Of a stretch of DNA of 58,340 nucleotides, positions 8,052-18,628 are shown piece by piece (the first letter of the stretch is position 1; every line of letters begins with the position of its first letter). The notes beneath the pieces are model-generated. The model ran no database searches. It had not been told where the DNA came from and saw only the letters and a program-made list of their open reading frames with translations. The DNA is taken from assembly GCA_018821535.1 (NCBI GenBank), contig JAHJLV010000039.1:1-58340 (forward strand), read 5' to 3'. This stretch comes from Pseudomonadota bacterium (GTDB lineage: Bacteria; Desulfobacterota; Desulfobacteria; Desulfobacterales; Desulfobacteraceae). A program made the position numbers and the translations under genes.

Positions 8052-9176
8052 TTATACGCGTGGCAGTTTAAAAGTAAAAACAGTTCCCTGTTCATCTGAA
8101 GAAATAAAAAACACCTTTCCTTTAAGATATTTTTCCCCGAACAGTTTCATGGAATACGTGCCAAGACCTCTGCCGATCTGTGATTTTGTGGTAAAATGTT
8201 TTTGAAATATCCGTTTCTGGATTTCGGGCGGAATGCAGGCAGGGTTGAAGACTTCCCATAAAACACAGCCATCCTCCACCCGGACGGTCAGATGTACGGA
8301 TTGACCGGGAAGGGATGCTTCAAAGGCATTGATGAGCATATTGCCCAGCACCCGGGAGACCAGCAGTCTGTCTGTTGATATCCGGATATTGTCCTGGGGC
8401 CAGTTCTCAATGAAATTTTTTCCATCGCATGTGTGGTGCCCATGAATAATTGTGTGAATTTCTTTTTGAATATCTTCAAGGGTGTTGTCGGTTCTGGTTA
8501 TGCTGTAATCTGGCTGTTTTCTCTGGGAAATGGTTTTTTGTACTTTTATTTCGCGGATCAGCCGTTCAATGCCAGTATGGATTGCCTGTATTTCGGCAAA
8601 ATTTTTATCAGACTCCTCCAGCAGTTGAATGTTCCCGTAAACAGATGTCAGAATATTGTTGATATCATGGAAAAAAACCCGTTCCAGATTGGTCCAGAAT
8701 TGCTGCCGGGTAATATCCTGGGCATAGATTAATATCCATCGGTGAGTATTTTGCACCAAGGGGATGGCTTTTATCAAAAAACAGGTATCTTCGATCTGAC
8801 CGTTTTTGTCTGACATAAGGGCACAGGTTTGTTCTGTGATCTGATTGTCGTTTATGGCAGTCATCATGGCAATGGCTGCACCGCAGGTCTGGCAGTATTC
8901 AGTGGTGCCGCATCCATGGGGTTTTTCACTGGCATGGACGCAGTGAAGTGTTTCCCCCAGCCGAAACCCTAATACAGCGTCTATATTTTCTGCCCCCATT
9001 GCTTTTAAAAAGGCAGGATTGATCGCAACGATCTGCCTGTCCTCGTTCAGAACAACCAAAAGCCCTGCAGCAGCCTTGAGCAGCGAATCCATAATGGGAT
9101 TGTGGCTGATATTGGCAATCTGATTCTGGAATTTTCGCCGTTCAGTTCTGTGGGCAGGAGCAAAATATGTATCCAT
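8052..9176 (-). CDS. PAS-domain sensor histidine kinase with a four-Cys motif
   Basis: A 374-residue soluble kinase without membrane segments. Residues about 28-155 form a PAS domain carrying C79, C89, C95 and C98 (C-x9-C-x5-C-x2-C), the last in a Y-C-Q-T-C-G context. The dimerisation region has a divergent H-box with the likely phospho-acceptor H170 (VFFHDINNILTSV). The ATPase domain has an N-box (NMLINAFEAS) and a GRGLGTYS G2 box. The four cysteines could hold an Fe-S cluster or metal and make the kinase a redox or oxygen sensor; the same motif is common in kinases of anaerobic Desulfobacterota. No response regulator is adjacent. It faces mqnA tail to tail. Confidence 0.88.
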   Translation of the reverse strand: MDTYFAPAHRTERRKFQNQIANISHNPIMDSLLKAAAGLLVVLNEDRQIVAINPAFLKAMGAENIDAVLGFRLGETLHCVHASEKPHGCGTTEYCQTCGAAIAMMTAINDNQITEQTCALMSDKNGQIEDTCFLIKAIPLVQNTHRWILIYAQDITRQQFWTNLERVFFHDINNILTSVYGNIQLLEESDKNFAEIQAIHTGIERLIREIKVQKTISQRKQPDYSITRTDNTLEDIQKEIHTIIHGHHTCDGKNFIENWPQDNIRISTDRLLVSRVLGNMLINAFEASLPGQSVHLTVRVEDGCVLWEVFNPACIPPEIQKRIFQKHFTTKSQIGRGLGTYSMKLFGEKYLKGKVFFISSDEQGTVFTFKLPRV

Positions 9177-9245
9177 ATCTGCGGCCCCTTATATTTTTTT
9201 TGGTACTCAGTGTATAAAAAAAATCAGACAAAAACTTTTAAAAGC

Positions 9246-9322
9246 TGGTCGGGATGAGAGGATTTGAACCTCCGGCCCCAGCGTCCCGAACGCTGTGCTC
9301 TACCAGACTGAGCCACATCCCG
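9246..9322 (-). tRNA. tRNA-Pro (CGG)
   Basis: A 77-base cloverleaf on the minus strand: acceptor CGGGATG pairs with CATCCCG, then discriminator A and an encoded CCA. The anticodon stem CAGCG/CGCTG closes the loop TTCGGGA, giving anticodon CGG (proline). The T-loop is TTCAAAT. Confidence 0.96.
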
Positions 9323-9333
9323 ACTGACAAAAA

Positions 9334-9359
9334 CTTATACACAAAAAAAATCAAAAAGT

Positions 9360-9362
<3 letters not shown>
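9334..9362 (-). promoter_or_regulatory. Possible promoter for tRNA-Pro
   Basis: TAGACT and TATAAG are separated by 17 bases, ending about 11 bases before the tRNA 5' end. The -35 match is modest (4 of 6) and overlaps the purA stop codon, so read-through from purA is the alternative. Confidence 0.4.
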
Positions 9363-11104
<1,742 letters not shown>

Positions 11105-11211
11105 AATACAACCTATGCTTATATAAATCTTTTGTCGTCAGGTCAAATTAATTCCATGATTTTTGTAATATTATAGGCCCTCTTAATTTTCACCGGAGGC
11201 AGATAAACTTC

Positions 11212-11240
11212 TTGAATTTAAACCAAACCTTTGTTATATA
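11212..11240 (+). promoter_or_regulatory. Sigma70-type promoter for tRNA-Arg
   Basis: TTGAAT and TATATA are separated by 17 bases. The expected start near 11247 leaves a short 5' leader before the tRNA at 11257. Confidence 0.65.
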
Positions 11241-11256
11241 GTGTCTTCCATTATGC

Positions 11257-11333
11257 GCGCCTGTAGCTCAGCTGGATAGAGTATCTGACTACGAATCAGG
11301 GGGTCGGGCGTTCGAATCGCTCCAGGCGCGCCA
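11257..11333 (+). tRNA. tRNA-Arg (ACG)
   Basis: A 77-base cloverleaf: acceptor GCGCCTG pairs with CAGGCGC, discriminator G, encoded CCA. The anticodon loop CTACGAA closed by TCTGA/TCAGG gives anticodon ACG. The D-arm begins TAGCTCAGCTGGATAGAG, as in many bacterial tRNA-Arg. The wobble A is expected to be converted to inosine by the adjacent tadA product. Confidence 0.96.
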
Positions 11334-11346
11334 CTTAAAAATTCAG

Positions 11347-11379
11347 GCTTTCAATCTTCGGGTTGGAAGCTTTTTTTTT
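11347..11379 (+). terminator. Rho-independent terminator after tRNA-Arg
   Basis: A 10-bp stem (GCTTTCAATC with GGTTGGAAGC, two G-T pairs) closes a TTCG tetraloop and is followed by nine T. The very stable tetraloop and the T-run make this a clear intrinsic terminator 13 bases after the tRNA. Confidence 0.92.
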
Positions 11380-11531
11380 GTCTGATACAAACAGACGGAT
11401 GCAAGCTTGAAAGGCAGTTGCGGTTATGGTAGAAGAATTGAGGTATAGTCTGCATGTGACCTTTATTATAAGTCATCATACGTGCCGGGAAAATTAAGCG
11501 TGTTGGTAAAATAAAAATACAAAGGCTGAGA

Positions 11532-12527
11532 ATGGAAATCAAAAATGTTCTGGTGACGGGCGGGGCAGGCTTTCTGGGTAAGGCCATTGTAAAAAAACTG
11601 CTTAAAAAAGATTTGAATGTCACATCCTTTTCAAGGATTTTTTATCCTGAACTCGAAATGATGGGAGTAATGCAGGTTCAAGGAGATCTTGCAGATAAAA
11701 AAGCAGTATTGAATGCTGTAAAAAAAATCGATGCTGTATTTCATGTGGCGGCAAAACCAGGCCTGTGGGGACCCTTTGAGCAATTTTATCAGACCAATGT
11801 TGTGGGGACGCAAAATGTGATTGAGGCCTGTTTCAAGAACAAGGTATCACAGTTAATATATACCAGTTCCCCCAGTGTCATATTTGATCAGTATGACATG
11901 GAGAATGTGGATGAAACCGTTCCGTATCCTTCAAAATATCTGGCGCCGTATCCTGAAACAAAAGCGCTTGCCGAAAAACTTGTCAGAAAAGCAGCTCAAG
12001 ATGGCTTGAACACCATTATTCTGCGTCCCCATCTGATCTGGGGGCCGGAAGATAATCATGTTGTTCCAGGCATTATCCAACGGGCGAAATCTTTAAAACA
12101 GGTGGGGAGAAAGGACGATCTGGTGGATACCATCTATGTGGATAATGCCGCAGATGCCCACATCCTGGCCTGTGAAAAATTGTTGGAAAACCCATCTTTA
12201 TCCGGTAATATCTATTTTATAAGTCAGGATGAACCCATATCAAAATGGGTGATGGCCAATGCATTTTTAGAGGCAGCAGGACTTGCCCCGATCAAAGGAC
12301 ATGTGTCCGGCAGGACAGCGTATTTTGCAGGAATGTTATGTGAAGCGGTTTATAAAATTTTCAGAATAAAAGAAGAGCCGCCCATGACCCGGTTCGCGGC
12401 AAAGGAGCTTTCAACCTCCCATTGGTTTAATATTTCAAAAGCCAAAAAGGATCTGGGATATTATCCAAAAGTGTCAACACAGGAAGGGCTTGAACGACTG
12501 AAACAGTGGTTATCAACATCGGGATAA
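11532..12527 (+). CDS. NAD(P)-dependent short-chain reductase, OleD / 3-beta-HSD-like
   Basis: A 331-residue extended short-chain dehydrogenase. The Rossmann motif TGGAGFLG is at residues 9-16, and the active site shows a Ser-rich strand (YTSSPSVIF) and the Y-x3-K pair in PYPETKALAEK. The overall pattern (YPELEMMGV, GDLAD, VFHVAAKPGLWGP, SSPSV, LRPHLIWGP, YFISQDEP, EEPPMTRF) closely follows OleD, the 2-alkyl-3-oxoalkanoate reductase of long-chain olefin synthesis. No oleA, oleB or oleC is near, so the substrate here is unknown and a lipid or sterol-like oxidoreductase role is as far as the sequence goes. It starts after a tRNA terminator and is followed 7 bp later by the yihY-type gene. Confidence 0.85.
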   Translation: MEIKNVLVTGGAGFLGKAIVKKLLKKDLNVTSFSRIFYPELEMMGVMQVQGDLADKKAVLNAVKKIDAVFHVAAKPGLWGPFEQFYQTNVVGTQNVIEACFKNKVSQLIYTSSPSVIFDQYDMENVDETVPYPSKYLAPYPETKALAEKLVRKAAQDGLNTIILRPHLIWGPEDNHVVPGIIQRAKSLKQVGRKDDLVDTIYVDNAADAHILACEKLLENPSLSGNIYFISQDEPISKWVMANAFLEAAGLAPIKGHVSGRTAYFAGMLCEAVYKIFRIKEEPPMTRFAAKELSTSHWFNISKAKKDLGYYPKVSTQEGLERLKQWLSTSG

Positions 12528-12534
12528 AACAACC

Positions 12535-13803
12535 ATGAATAATTTAAAGCAGCTCATTTTGCGTCAGTTTAACATGTTTGTCAAAGTTATCATGTATGCC
12601 GTCAAGGAATTCAGGGCCGACCGGTGCGATCTTCGGGCTTCTTCTTTGACATTGTTCACCTTGCTGTCCATTGTACCTGTAATGGCCATGGCATTTGGAA
12701 TTGCAAAAGGCTTCGGATTTAAGGAATTTCTGGAAAAACGGGTGCTTGAACTGTTCACCGGTCAGGAAGAAGTGATTCAGAATGTCCTGACATTTTCCAC
12801 CAATCTGCTGGAAAAAACCAAAGGCGGTCTGATGGCAATTTTAGGCATCATTCTGTTATTTTATTCTCTGATCAAACTGATCGGGCATATTGAAAATGCA
12901 TTCAACAAGATCTGGTGGGTGAATGATGACAGACCGCTGATCCGGAAATTTACAGATTATATTGCCATTTCAATAACAGCGGGTATTCTGGTCATTTCTT
13001 CCAGCAGCGCCAATATATTTATCACCGCATATCTTTCAAAATTCCTGGATTTTATAACACTTCCCGAGAATATGGAAAAATTAATTTCCTTTGGATTTAA
13101 TGTGTCCGCATTTTTACCGATCTGGATATTATTTATCTTTTTTTATATTTTTATTCCCAACAAGAAACCTGATATTAAAGCGGTTCTTGCCGGCGGCATT
13201 ATTGCCGGAACCATATTTCAGATTGCTCAGATGGTATATTTGAAATTCCAGGTGGGAGTTTCCAGTTATAATGCAATTTATGGCAGTTTTGCTGCTTTGC
13301 CTTTGTTTTTAATATGGCTGCAGGCATCCTGGGCCATTTTTTTGTTTGGTGCCGAAATTGCCTTTTCATGGGAAAATTTCGATGCGCTTGAAACCCAGGA
13401 TATTGATTATTCAGAAATCAGTATCCGGTTGAAAAAAATCATTATATTGAGAATTGTTCATTTATGCGTTAAACGGTTTGCCAGTAAACAATTGCCCGCA
13501 TCTGATATTGAGATTGCCTCAGAGATTAAAGTGCCTTTAAAGATTGTAAAAATATTGCTGGGTCAGTTAATTAAATCCGGAATCCTTCTGGAAGTTGTCG
13601 GGGCTGAACATCCCGGGTTTGTTCCGGCCCAGGATATCGAGTGTTTGACGATTCTGGATGTTCTGGCTGCATTTGAGCAACGGGGAAATGATATAATTGA
13701 AATCGGGGGGACAATGGAAGTTGAGGCGATTGAAGAAAGCCTGAACAGTTTTTACCAGGCATGTCTAATGTCATCCGGACAAAGAAATTTCAAGGATATT
13801 TAA
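12535..13803 (+). CDS. YihY/BrkB-family inner-membrane protein
   Basis: A 422-residue polytopic membrane protein of the YihY/BrkB family (once misnamed RNase BN). About six hydrophobic helices lie between residues 35 and 285, with the family features SLTLFTLLSIVPVMAMAF, FNKIW and SSYNAIYGSFAALPLFLIW. The last 120 residues are soluble and look like a winged-helix module (SDIEIASEIKVPLKIVKILL). The cellular role of the family is not settled. It lies 7 bp after the OleD-like gene and converges with the HDOD gene nine bases away. Confidence 0.9.
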   Translation: MNNLKQLILRQFNMFVKVIMYAVKEFRADRCDLRASSLTLFTLLSIVPVMAMAFGIAKGFGFKEFLEKRVLELFTGQEEVIQNVLTFSTNLLEKTKGGLMAILGIILLFYSLIKLIGHIENAFNKIWWVNDDRPLIRKFTDYIAISITAGILVISSSSANIFITAYLSKFLDFITLPENMEKLISFGFNVSAFLPIWILFIFFYIFIPNKKPDIKAVLAGGIIAGTIFQIAQMVYLKFQVGVSSYNAIYGSFAALPLFLIWLQASWAIFLFGAEIAFSWENFDALETQDIDYSEISIRLKKIIILRIVHLCVKRFASKQLPASDIEIASEIKVPLKIVKILLGQLIKSGILLEVVGAEHPGFVPAQDIECLTILDVLAAFEQRGNDIIEIGGTMEVEAIEESLNSFYQACLMSSGQRNFKDI

Positions 13804-13812
13804 ACGGGTTTT

Positions 13813-14679
13813 TTAACTTTCCGTCGTAATATTGAAGAATTCTTTAATTTCTTCTTCCTTGTGCCTCAACTGATCAACTGTCAGTTTTAATATGGACGGG
13901 TTGATTCCGATTTTCTGGGGGGAATTTTTCACCGTAACCGGAACGGGATTTCCGCTGTGACCCACCCCTGCTTTTTGTGTCAGATAATCTGCCAGATTGA
14001 TGATCAATGACTGATATTTAAATTTTATAGGCGCAGATTCAGGATTATGGTGAAAACGGCATGGCAGAATAATGGATGGGGGAAAGTTCCATCGTTTCAT
14101 CAGCAGCGCAGATAAAACAGCATGATCCAGCTTGAAGATCGCATTTTCAGCAAAATACAGCGGTTTTTTCTTTTCCATGGCAAGCAGACGCACTTTGCGG
14201 TACTCATCCTTGAAATAGACAGAAAAGATAACCTTGCCCATATCATGCAAAAGTCCGGGAATGAAAATTTTGTTGGCAATGCCCGGGTTGGTTCTTTTTG
14301 CCAGTTCCTTTGAAACCGTGGCTACCCCGATTCCGTGTATCCAAAGCGCTTTCATGTCAAGACTTAAACCGGATTTGTCCGTAAAGGATGACAAAATTCC
14401 CATGCCAAGGGCAATTCCGACAATTTCATCAAAGCCGATAACGGTAATAGCCCTTTTAATGGTTTCAACCTTGGTTTTCTGTGCGTAATAAATGGAATTG
14501 GCGAGTTTTAAAAGTTTGTTCGTCATTCCCTGGTCAAAGGAGATGACTTCTGCAAGTTCTTCAGTGGTTGTTTTCTCGTCAGATGCGACACTGATAATTC
14601 TATCAATAACAACAGGAAGGGAGGGGAGATCACTTTCCTTTTTCTGGATCATCTTCAGGATTTCAGCTTTAATTTCCAT
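13813..14679 (-). CDS. HDOD-domain signalling protein
   Basis: A 288-residue protein that is nearly all HDOD domain: LPSLPVVIDRIISVASDE near the start, the DQGMTNKLLKLANSIYY segment, and an HD-like core around IPGLLHDMGKVIF. HDOD proteins resemble HD phosphohydrolases but usually act as regulators of two-component or second-messenger pathways. Here an H-D pair (LLHDMGK) is visible, so catalytic activity cannot be ruled out. An AAAAGGGA ribosome site precedes the ATG. A second HDOD gene lies at 41.4 kb. Confidence 0.88.
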   Translation of the reverse strand: MEIKAEILKMIQKKESDLPSLPVVIDRIISVASDEKTTTEELAEVISFDQGMTNKLLKLANSIYYAQKTKVETIKRAITVIGFDEIVGIALGMGILSSFTDKSGLSLDMKALWIHGIGVATVSKELAKRTNPGIANKIFIPGLLHDMGKVIFSVYFKDEYRKVRLLAMEKKKPLYFAENAIFKLDHAVLSALLMKRWNFPPSIILPCRFHHNPESAPIKFKYQSLIINLADYLTQKAGVGHSGNPVPVTVKNSPQKIGINPSILKLTVDQLRHKEEEIKEFFNITTES

Positions 14680-14883
14680 TTATCCCTTTTAAGTGTAATT
14701 ACAGATATTTCAGTAAACTTCAAAGTGTCATTCAAAATGGTTTTCTTTACTGCTTTAGGATATCCTGCTGCGATAATGGATATAATCATTACATTATCGG
14801 GCGCAATTCAAACTTCTTTAGCATATGCAATAACGCCTGGTAAAATGATTTCCCCTTTTATAGACAGACGTTTTCAGTTTCTA
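14680..14883. other. Intergenic stretch with a degraded minus-strand frame
   Basis: About 200 bp between fxsA and the HDOD gene. No intact gene is visible. One minus-strand frame runs about 70 codons (including K-G-E-I-I-L-P-G-V-I-A-Y-A-K-E-V) but is broken by an in-frame TGA and has no start codon with a ribosome site. It may be a decayed gene end or simply A+T-rich sequence. No promoter elements stand out. Confidence 0.3.
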
Positions 14884-15279
14884 TTAATGAAAACGGGTAA
14901 TATTGATATTCCCCTGCTGTATCATTTCATCAAATTTTTTTCTTAGCATCTGTTTAAATTTATTGCGGGTTACCGGCCATAGCAACAGCAATCCAAAACA
15001 GTCTGTCAAAAGCCCCGGGGTGATCAGCACAGCACCTGCCAGAAAAATAATGGCAGCATCCAGCAGTTCTTCTGCAGGCATAAGACCATTTTGAAGATTG
15101 GTTCTCAGTTTCATCATGGTATTTATGCCTTCCATCCGGGCCAGCCATGCACCTGCAAATCCTGTAAAAATTACCAGCAAAATTGTATTAAATCCGCCGA
15201 TGACGATTCCTGTCTTTATCAGCAGATAAAGTTCAATGACAGGAATCAGGGTAAAACATAAAAAAAGTTTAAAAAGCAT
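14884..15279 (-). CDS. fxsA: FxsA-family membrane protein
   Basis: A 131-residue cytoplasmic-membrane protein of the FxsA family. FxsA in Escherichia coli relieves phage T7 exclusion by the F plasmid; its normal role is unclear. Hydrophobic helices lie at about residues 1-20, 22-45 and 68-98, with the family signature of a near N-terminal P-x-x-E-L (IPVIELYLLI) and the GALLITPG-like AGAVLITPGLLTD. The ATG at 15279 is chosen because AAAGGA sits seven bases upstream; a longer frame from 15327 lacks a ribosome site. It is the last gene of the secA-clpS-clpA-aat direction. Confidence 0.87.
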   Translation of the reverse strand: MLFKLFLCFTLIPVIELYLLIKTGIVIGGFNTILLVIFTGFAGAWLARMEGINTMMKLRTNLQNGLMPAEELLDAAIIFLAGAVLITPGLLTDCFGLLLLWPVTRNKFKQMLRKKFDEMIQQGNINITRFH

Positions 15280-15338
15280 ATTTAATCCTTTGAATTTGTG
15301 AATATCATGAAATATAATGGTTGCCAATGGTTATTTTG

Positions 15339-16040
15339 TCAAGGCAGCAGATCGGCAGAAAACCAGATATCTTTTTTGATATCCTGCCTTTTTACAGATT
15401 TTTTAATGATATCCAGATAGTCATTTCTGGATATTTCTGTGGCACCCATGGATAAAAGGTGATCGGTGGTGACCTGACAGTCGATCAGGTCAAAACTATT
15501 TTTATTCAGGAGATTGGCCAGGGTGACAAGGGCCACTTTAGATGCATTTTTCTGGGTTGAGAACATGGATTCACCAAAAAAAATACCGCCCAGGCAGATG
15601 CCGTAAAGTCCGCCGACAAGCTTAGCCTTCTGCCATGCTTCAATGGAGTGGGCATATCCCAGGCGATGGAGTTCAATATATGCATCAATCATTTCCTCCA
15701 CAAGCCAGGTGCCGCTGCCAAGGCCCGTTTTTCTGGATTGGGCACAGGCCCTGATTGTCTTTTCAAAGGCAGTATTCACCCGGATATCAAATTGTTTTTG
15801 TTTTATATTTTTGTTCAGACTTTTGGACGCATGGATATCTTCAGGAAATAACACCAGCCTGGGCTCTGGAGACCACCACAGGATGGGCTCATTGTCTGAA
15901 AACCAGGGAAATATTCCATTTTTATAGGCCAGAAGAATTCGTTCGCAAGACAAATCTCCACCAATGCACAAAAGTCCGTCAGATCGTGCAAGCCAGGCAG
16001 GAGGAAACTCCAACCGTTCTGACAATCTGAAAAGAGGCAT
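15339..16040 (-). CDS. aat: Leucyl/phenylalanyl-tRNA-protein transferase
   Basis: Aat moves Leu or Phe from aminoacyl-tRNA onto proteins that begin with Arg or Lys, making them targets of ClpS-ClpAP. The 233-residue protein shows the family features FPPAWLARSDGLLCIGGDLS, GIFPWF, ILWWSPEPRLVL, WLVEEMIDAY, HSIEAW and GGIFFGESMFS. Its start touches the clpA stop with no gap, so clpS, clpA and aat form one translational string. Confidence 0.97.
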   Translation of the reverse strand: MPLFRLSERLEFPPAWLARSDGLLCIGGDLSCERILLAYKNGIFPWFSDNEPILWWSPEPRLVLFPEDIHASKSLNKNIKQKQFDIRVNTAFEKTIRACAQSRKTGLGSGTWLVEEMIDAYIELHRLGYAHSIEAWQKAKLVGGLYGICLGGIFFGESMFSTQKNASKVALVTLANLLNKNSFDLIDCQVTTDHLLSMGATEISRNDYLDIIKKSVKRQDIKKDIWFSADLLP

Positions 16041-18299
16041 TTAGTTTTTGTATAAAAAATTAAGCATATTATTTCTAAGCCCGATAGAAACTTTTCCGCC
16101 TTTTTCTAGTTTCCCAAAAAGAATTTCATCCGTCAGTCTGTCTTTTATACTGGTTTGTATCAGCCGGTTCAGCGGACGAGCTCCGAATTTCGGATCATAG
16201 CCTTTATTGGCAAGAAATGATCGAACTTTTGCAGAATATGTCATGGTGACGTGTTTCTCCATGAGCATGGTTTTGAGTTCTTTCATGTTTTTGTCGACAA
16301 TTAATTCCATAACCTGATGGGACAAGTGATTGAACTGAACAATATTGTCAAGGCGGTTTCTGAATTCCGGGCTGAAGGTTCTTTCAATCGCCTTGGCGCT
16401 TTTGGAATCTGTATTTGCAATCTGTGAGCCGAATCCGATGTTGTTGGTATTCATCTCTCTTGCACCCGCATTGGATGTCATTATGATAATTACATTTCTA
16501 AAATCTGCCATTTTGCCATTGTTATCGGTCAAGGTTGCATAGTCCATTACCTGAAGAAGAATATTGTACAGATCCATATGGGCCTTTTCAATTTCATCCA
16601 GAAGAAGGACCGAATGGGGGTGTTTCCGGATATTATCCGTCAGAATTCCGCCCTGGTCAAAACCCACGTATCCCGGGGGGGCTCCGATCAGTCTTGAAAC
16701 GGAGTGTTTTTCCATATATTCACTCATATCAAAGCGCAGAAACTCAATGCCCAGATGAAAGGCAAGCTGTCGTGCAACTTCGGTTTTTCCAACACCTGTG
16801 GGACCGGTAAACAAAAATGATCCAATGGGTCTGTCCGGAGCGGCTAATCCGGCCCGGGATCGCTTTATGGAAGTTGTCAACGTCTTGATGGCATCGTCCT
16901 GACCGAATATGACATTCAGCATTCGTTTGGGAAGTGACTCAAGATTTGCCTTGTCCGTTGATGTGACGCTGGTTACAGGCACTTTGGCAATCTTGGCGAC
17001 AATTTCTTCGATATCTTTGACGGTGACGATTTTGCGTTTGTCATTACCCTTTAACCGAAGATATGCACCGGCTTCATCAATCACATCAATGGCTTTATCC
17101 GGTAAAAACCGGTCGTTGATGTATTTATCAGACAGATAGGCGGCAGCTTTTATGGTTTCAGCAGGATACGAAAGTCCATGATGTTTTTCATAATAAGGTT
17201 TGAGACCATCAAGAATCAGTGTGGCTTCTTCAAGGCTGGGCTCGGAAATTTCTATTTTTTCAAAACGCCGTGAAAATGCCCGGTCTTTTTCAAAATGGTT
17301 TTTATATTCTTCATAGGTGGTTGTGCCGATACATTTTATGTCACCGGAAGAAAGCGCGGGTTTCAGAATATTTGAAGCATCCATGGAACCGCTTGTGGTT
17401 GCACCTGCACCCACCACGGTGTGAATCTCATCTATGATCAGCAGGGCATTTTCTTTTGCTTCCAAAGCCTGAATAACATCTTTAAGGCGCTTTTCAAAAT
17501 CTCCGCGGTATTTTGTTCCTGCAAGCAGACTGCCCATATCAAGGGAGTACAGTTCACAGTTGGCTATCAGATCCGGGACCTCCTTGTTTTTGATTTTTAC
17601 GGCAAGCCCTTCAGCAATAGCGGTTTTTCCGACACCTGGATCTCCCACAAGGATCGGATTGTTTTTGCGCCTGCGGCACAGTATCTGCAACAGCCGGTCT
17701 GTTTCATTTTCTCTTCCGATTAAAGGATCAATCTTGTTTGCCATGGCTTTTTGCAAAAGATCAGTGGTGAAGATCTCTAGGGGATCTTTTTTCTTTTTTC
17801 GAGCTGCGTCCAGATCCGGATGTTTTAAAAGATCCTGGGTTGGCTGTGCAGGCAGGGCAGGTTTCTTTTCAAATTCAGAGGTGTGTGATATATATTTTAA
17901 TACATCCAGCCGGGTGATACCCTCTGATTCCAGATAAAATGCTGCATGGGAATCTTTCTCCTGAAAGATGGATGCTAAAATATCCCCAAGATTTACTTCT
18001 GTTTTTTCAGCAGACCGGGCATGGTTAATTGCCCGTTGAATCATCCGCTGGAATCCGATGGTCTGCTGAAGGACATATTCGTTCTGAGTGTCTATCTTGG
18101 TAAGTTTTTCATCAAAAAATTTTTCAAGTTCTTCTTTTATAAGTTCCGGATTTCCACCGCATTTTTCAATGGTCTGTGCGCCCGATTCATGGTTAAGGAT
18201 GGCATAAAGAACATGTTCAACACATACGTACTCATGTCTTCTTTTTTTTGCTTCACGGACCGCAAAGCCTAGTGCTGTACTGAGTTCTTTGCTTATCAT
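16041..18299 (-). CDS. clpA: ATP-dependent Clp protease ATP-binding subunit ClpA
   Basis: ClpA unfolds tagged proteins and feeds them to ClpP. The 752-residue protein has an N-domain (about 1-140) for ClpS binding and two AAA+ modules: the first with GDPGVGKT and LLIIDEIHT, the second with GPTGVGKT and LLLDEIEKA. A ClpP-docking loop of the IGF type lies in the second module (NNIGFGS). It sits between clpS (seven bases upstream) and aat. clpP itself is not in the window. Confidence 0.97.
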   Translation of the reverse strand: MISKELSTALGFAVREAKKRRHEYVCVEHVLYAILNHESGAQTIEKCGGNPELIKEELEKFFDEKLTKIDTQNEYVLQQTIGFQRMIQRAINHARSAEKTEVNLGDILASIFQEKDSHAAFYLESEGITRLDVLKYISHTSEFEKKPALPAQPTQDLLKHPDLDAARKKKKDPLEIFTTDLLQKAMANKIDPLIGRENETDRLLQILCRRRKNNPILVGDPGVGKTAIAEGLAVKIKNKEVPDLIANCELYSLDMGSLLAGTKYRGDFEKRLKDVIQALEAKENALLIIDEIHTVVGAGATTSGSMDASNILKPALSSGDIKCIGTTTYEEYKNHFEKDRAFSRRFEKIEISEPSLEEATLILDGLKPYYEKHHGLSYPAETIKAAAYLSDKYINDRFLPDKAIDVIDEAGAYLRLKGNDKRKIVTVKDIEEIVAKIAKVPVTSVTSTDKANLESLPKRMLNVIFGQDDAIKTLTTSIKRSRAGLAAPDRPIGSFLFTGPTGVGKTEVARQLAFHLGIEFLRFDMSEYMEKHSVSRLIGAPPGYVGFDQGGILTDNIRKHPHSVLLLDEIEKAHMDLYNILLQVMDYATLTDNNGKMADFRNVIIIMTSNAGAREMNTNNIGFGSQIANTDSKSAKAIERTFSPEFRNRLDNIVQFNHLSHQVMELIVDKNMKELKTMLMEKHVTMTYSAKVRSFLANKGYDPKFGARPLNRLIQTSIKDRLTDEILFGKLEKGGKVSIGLRNNMLNFLYKN

Positions 18300-18306
18300 A
18301 TTTTTT

Positions 18307-18615
18307 TTACTCCTTCTCCAAAGTACTTTTTAAAGGAAATCCTTTGCGGCTGGCCAGATGGTGTACCGTTTCAACTTTAGTTTCTGCAATCTGTCTGGGA
18401 TAAATGCCACACATGCCTTGTCCTTTATTATGTATATTAAGCATTATTTGAGTTGCTTTTTCAAGTGATTTTCCAAAAACGGTAATAAGAATTTCCACAA
18501 CAAATTCCATGGTCGTATAATCGTCATTATGCAGAAGGACTTTATACATGGGCGGTTGATCGCTTTTAAATCTGGAAGAAATATTTTCTTTGGTTTTGGA
18601 ATCCGTTGAAGCCAT
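18307..18615 (-). CDS. clpS: ClpS adaptor
   Basis: ClpS binds N-terminal Leu, Phe, Trp and Tyr and delivers those proteins to ClpAP. The 102-residue protein has a disordered start and the conserved core P-x-x-Y-K-V-L-L-H-N-D-D-Y-T-T-M-E-F (substrate-pocket residues N-D-D-x-T and M) plus the VHxxG-like I-H-N-K-G-Q-G. I use the ATG at 18615, which has AGGAGAGAAAGG upstream; the longer frame to 18729 would run into secA in another frame. Confidence 0.94.
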   Translation of the reverse strand: MASTDSKTKENISSRFKSDQPPMYKVLLHNDDYTTMEFVVEILITVFGKSLEKATQIMLNIHNKGQGMCGIYPRQIAETKVETVHHLASRKGFPLKSTLEKE

Positions 18616-18628
18616 CAGCCTTTCTCTC

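Noticed and set aside
14700..14870. In-frame TGA read as selenocysteine
   Set aside because: No start codon, no recognisable protein around the TGA, and no convincing SECIS-like hairpin directly after it.
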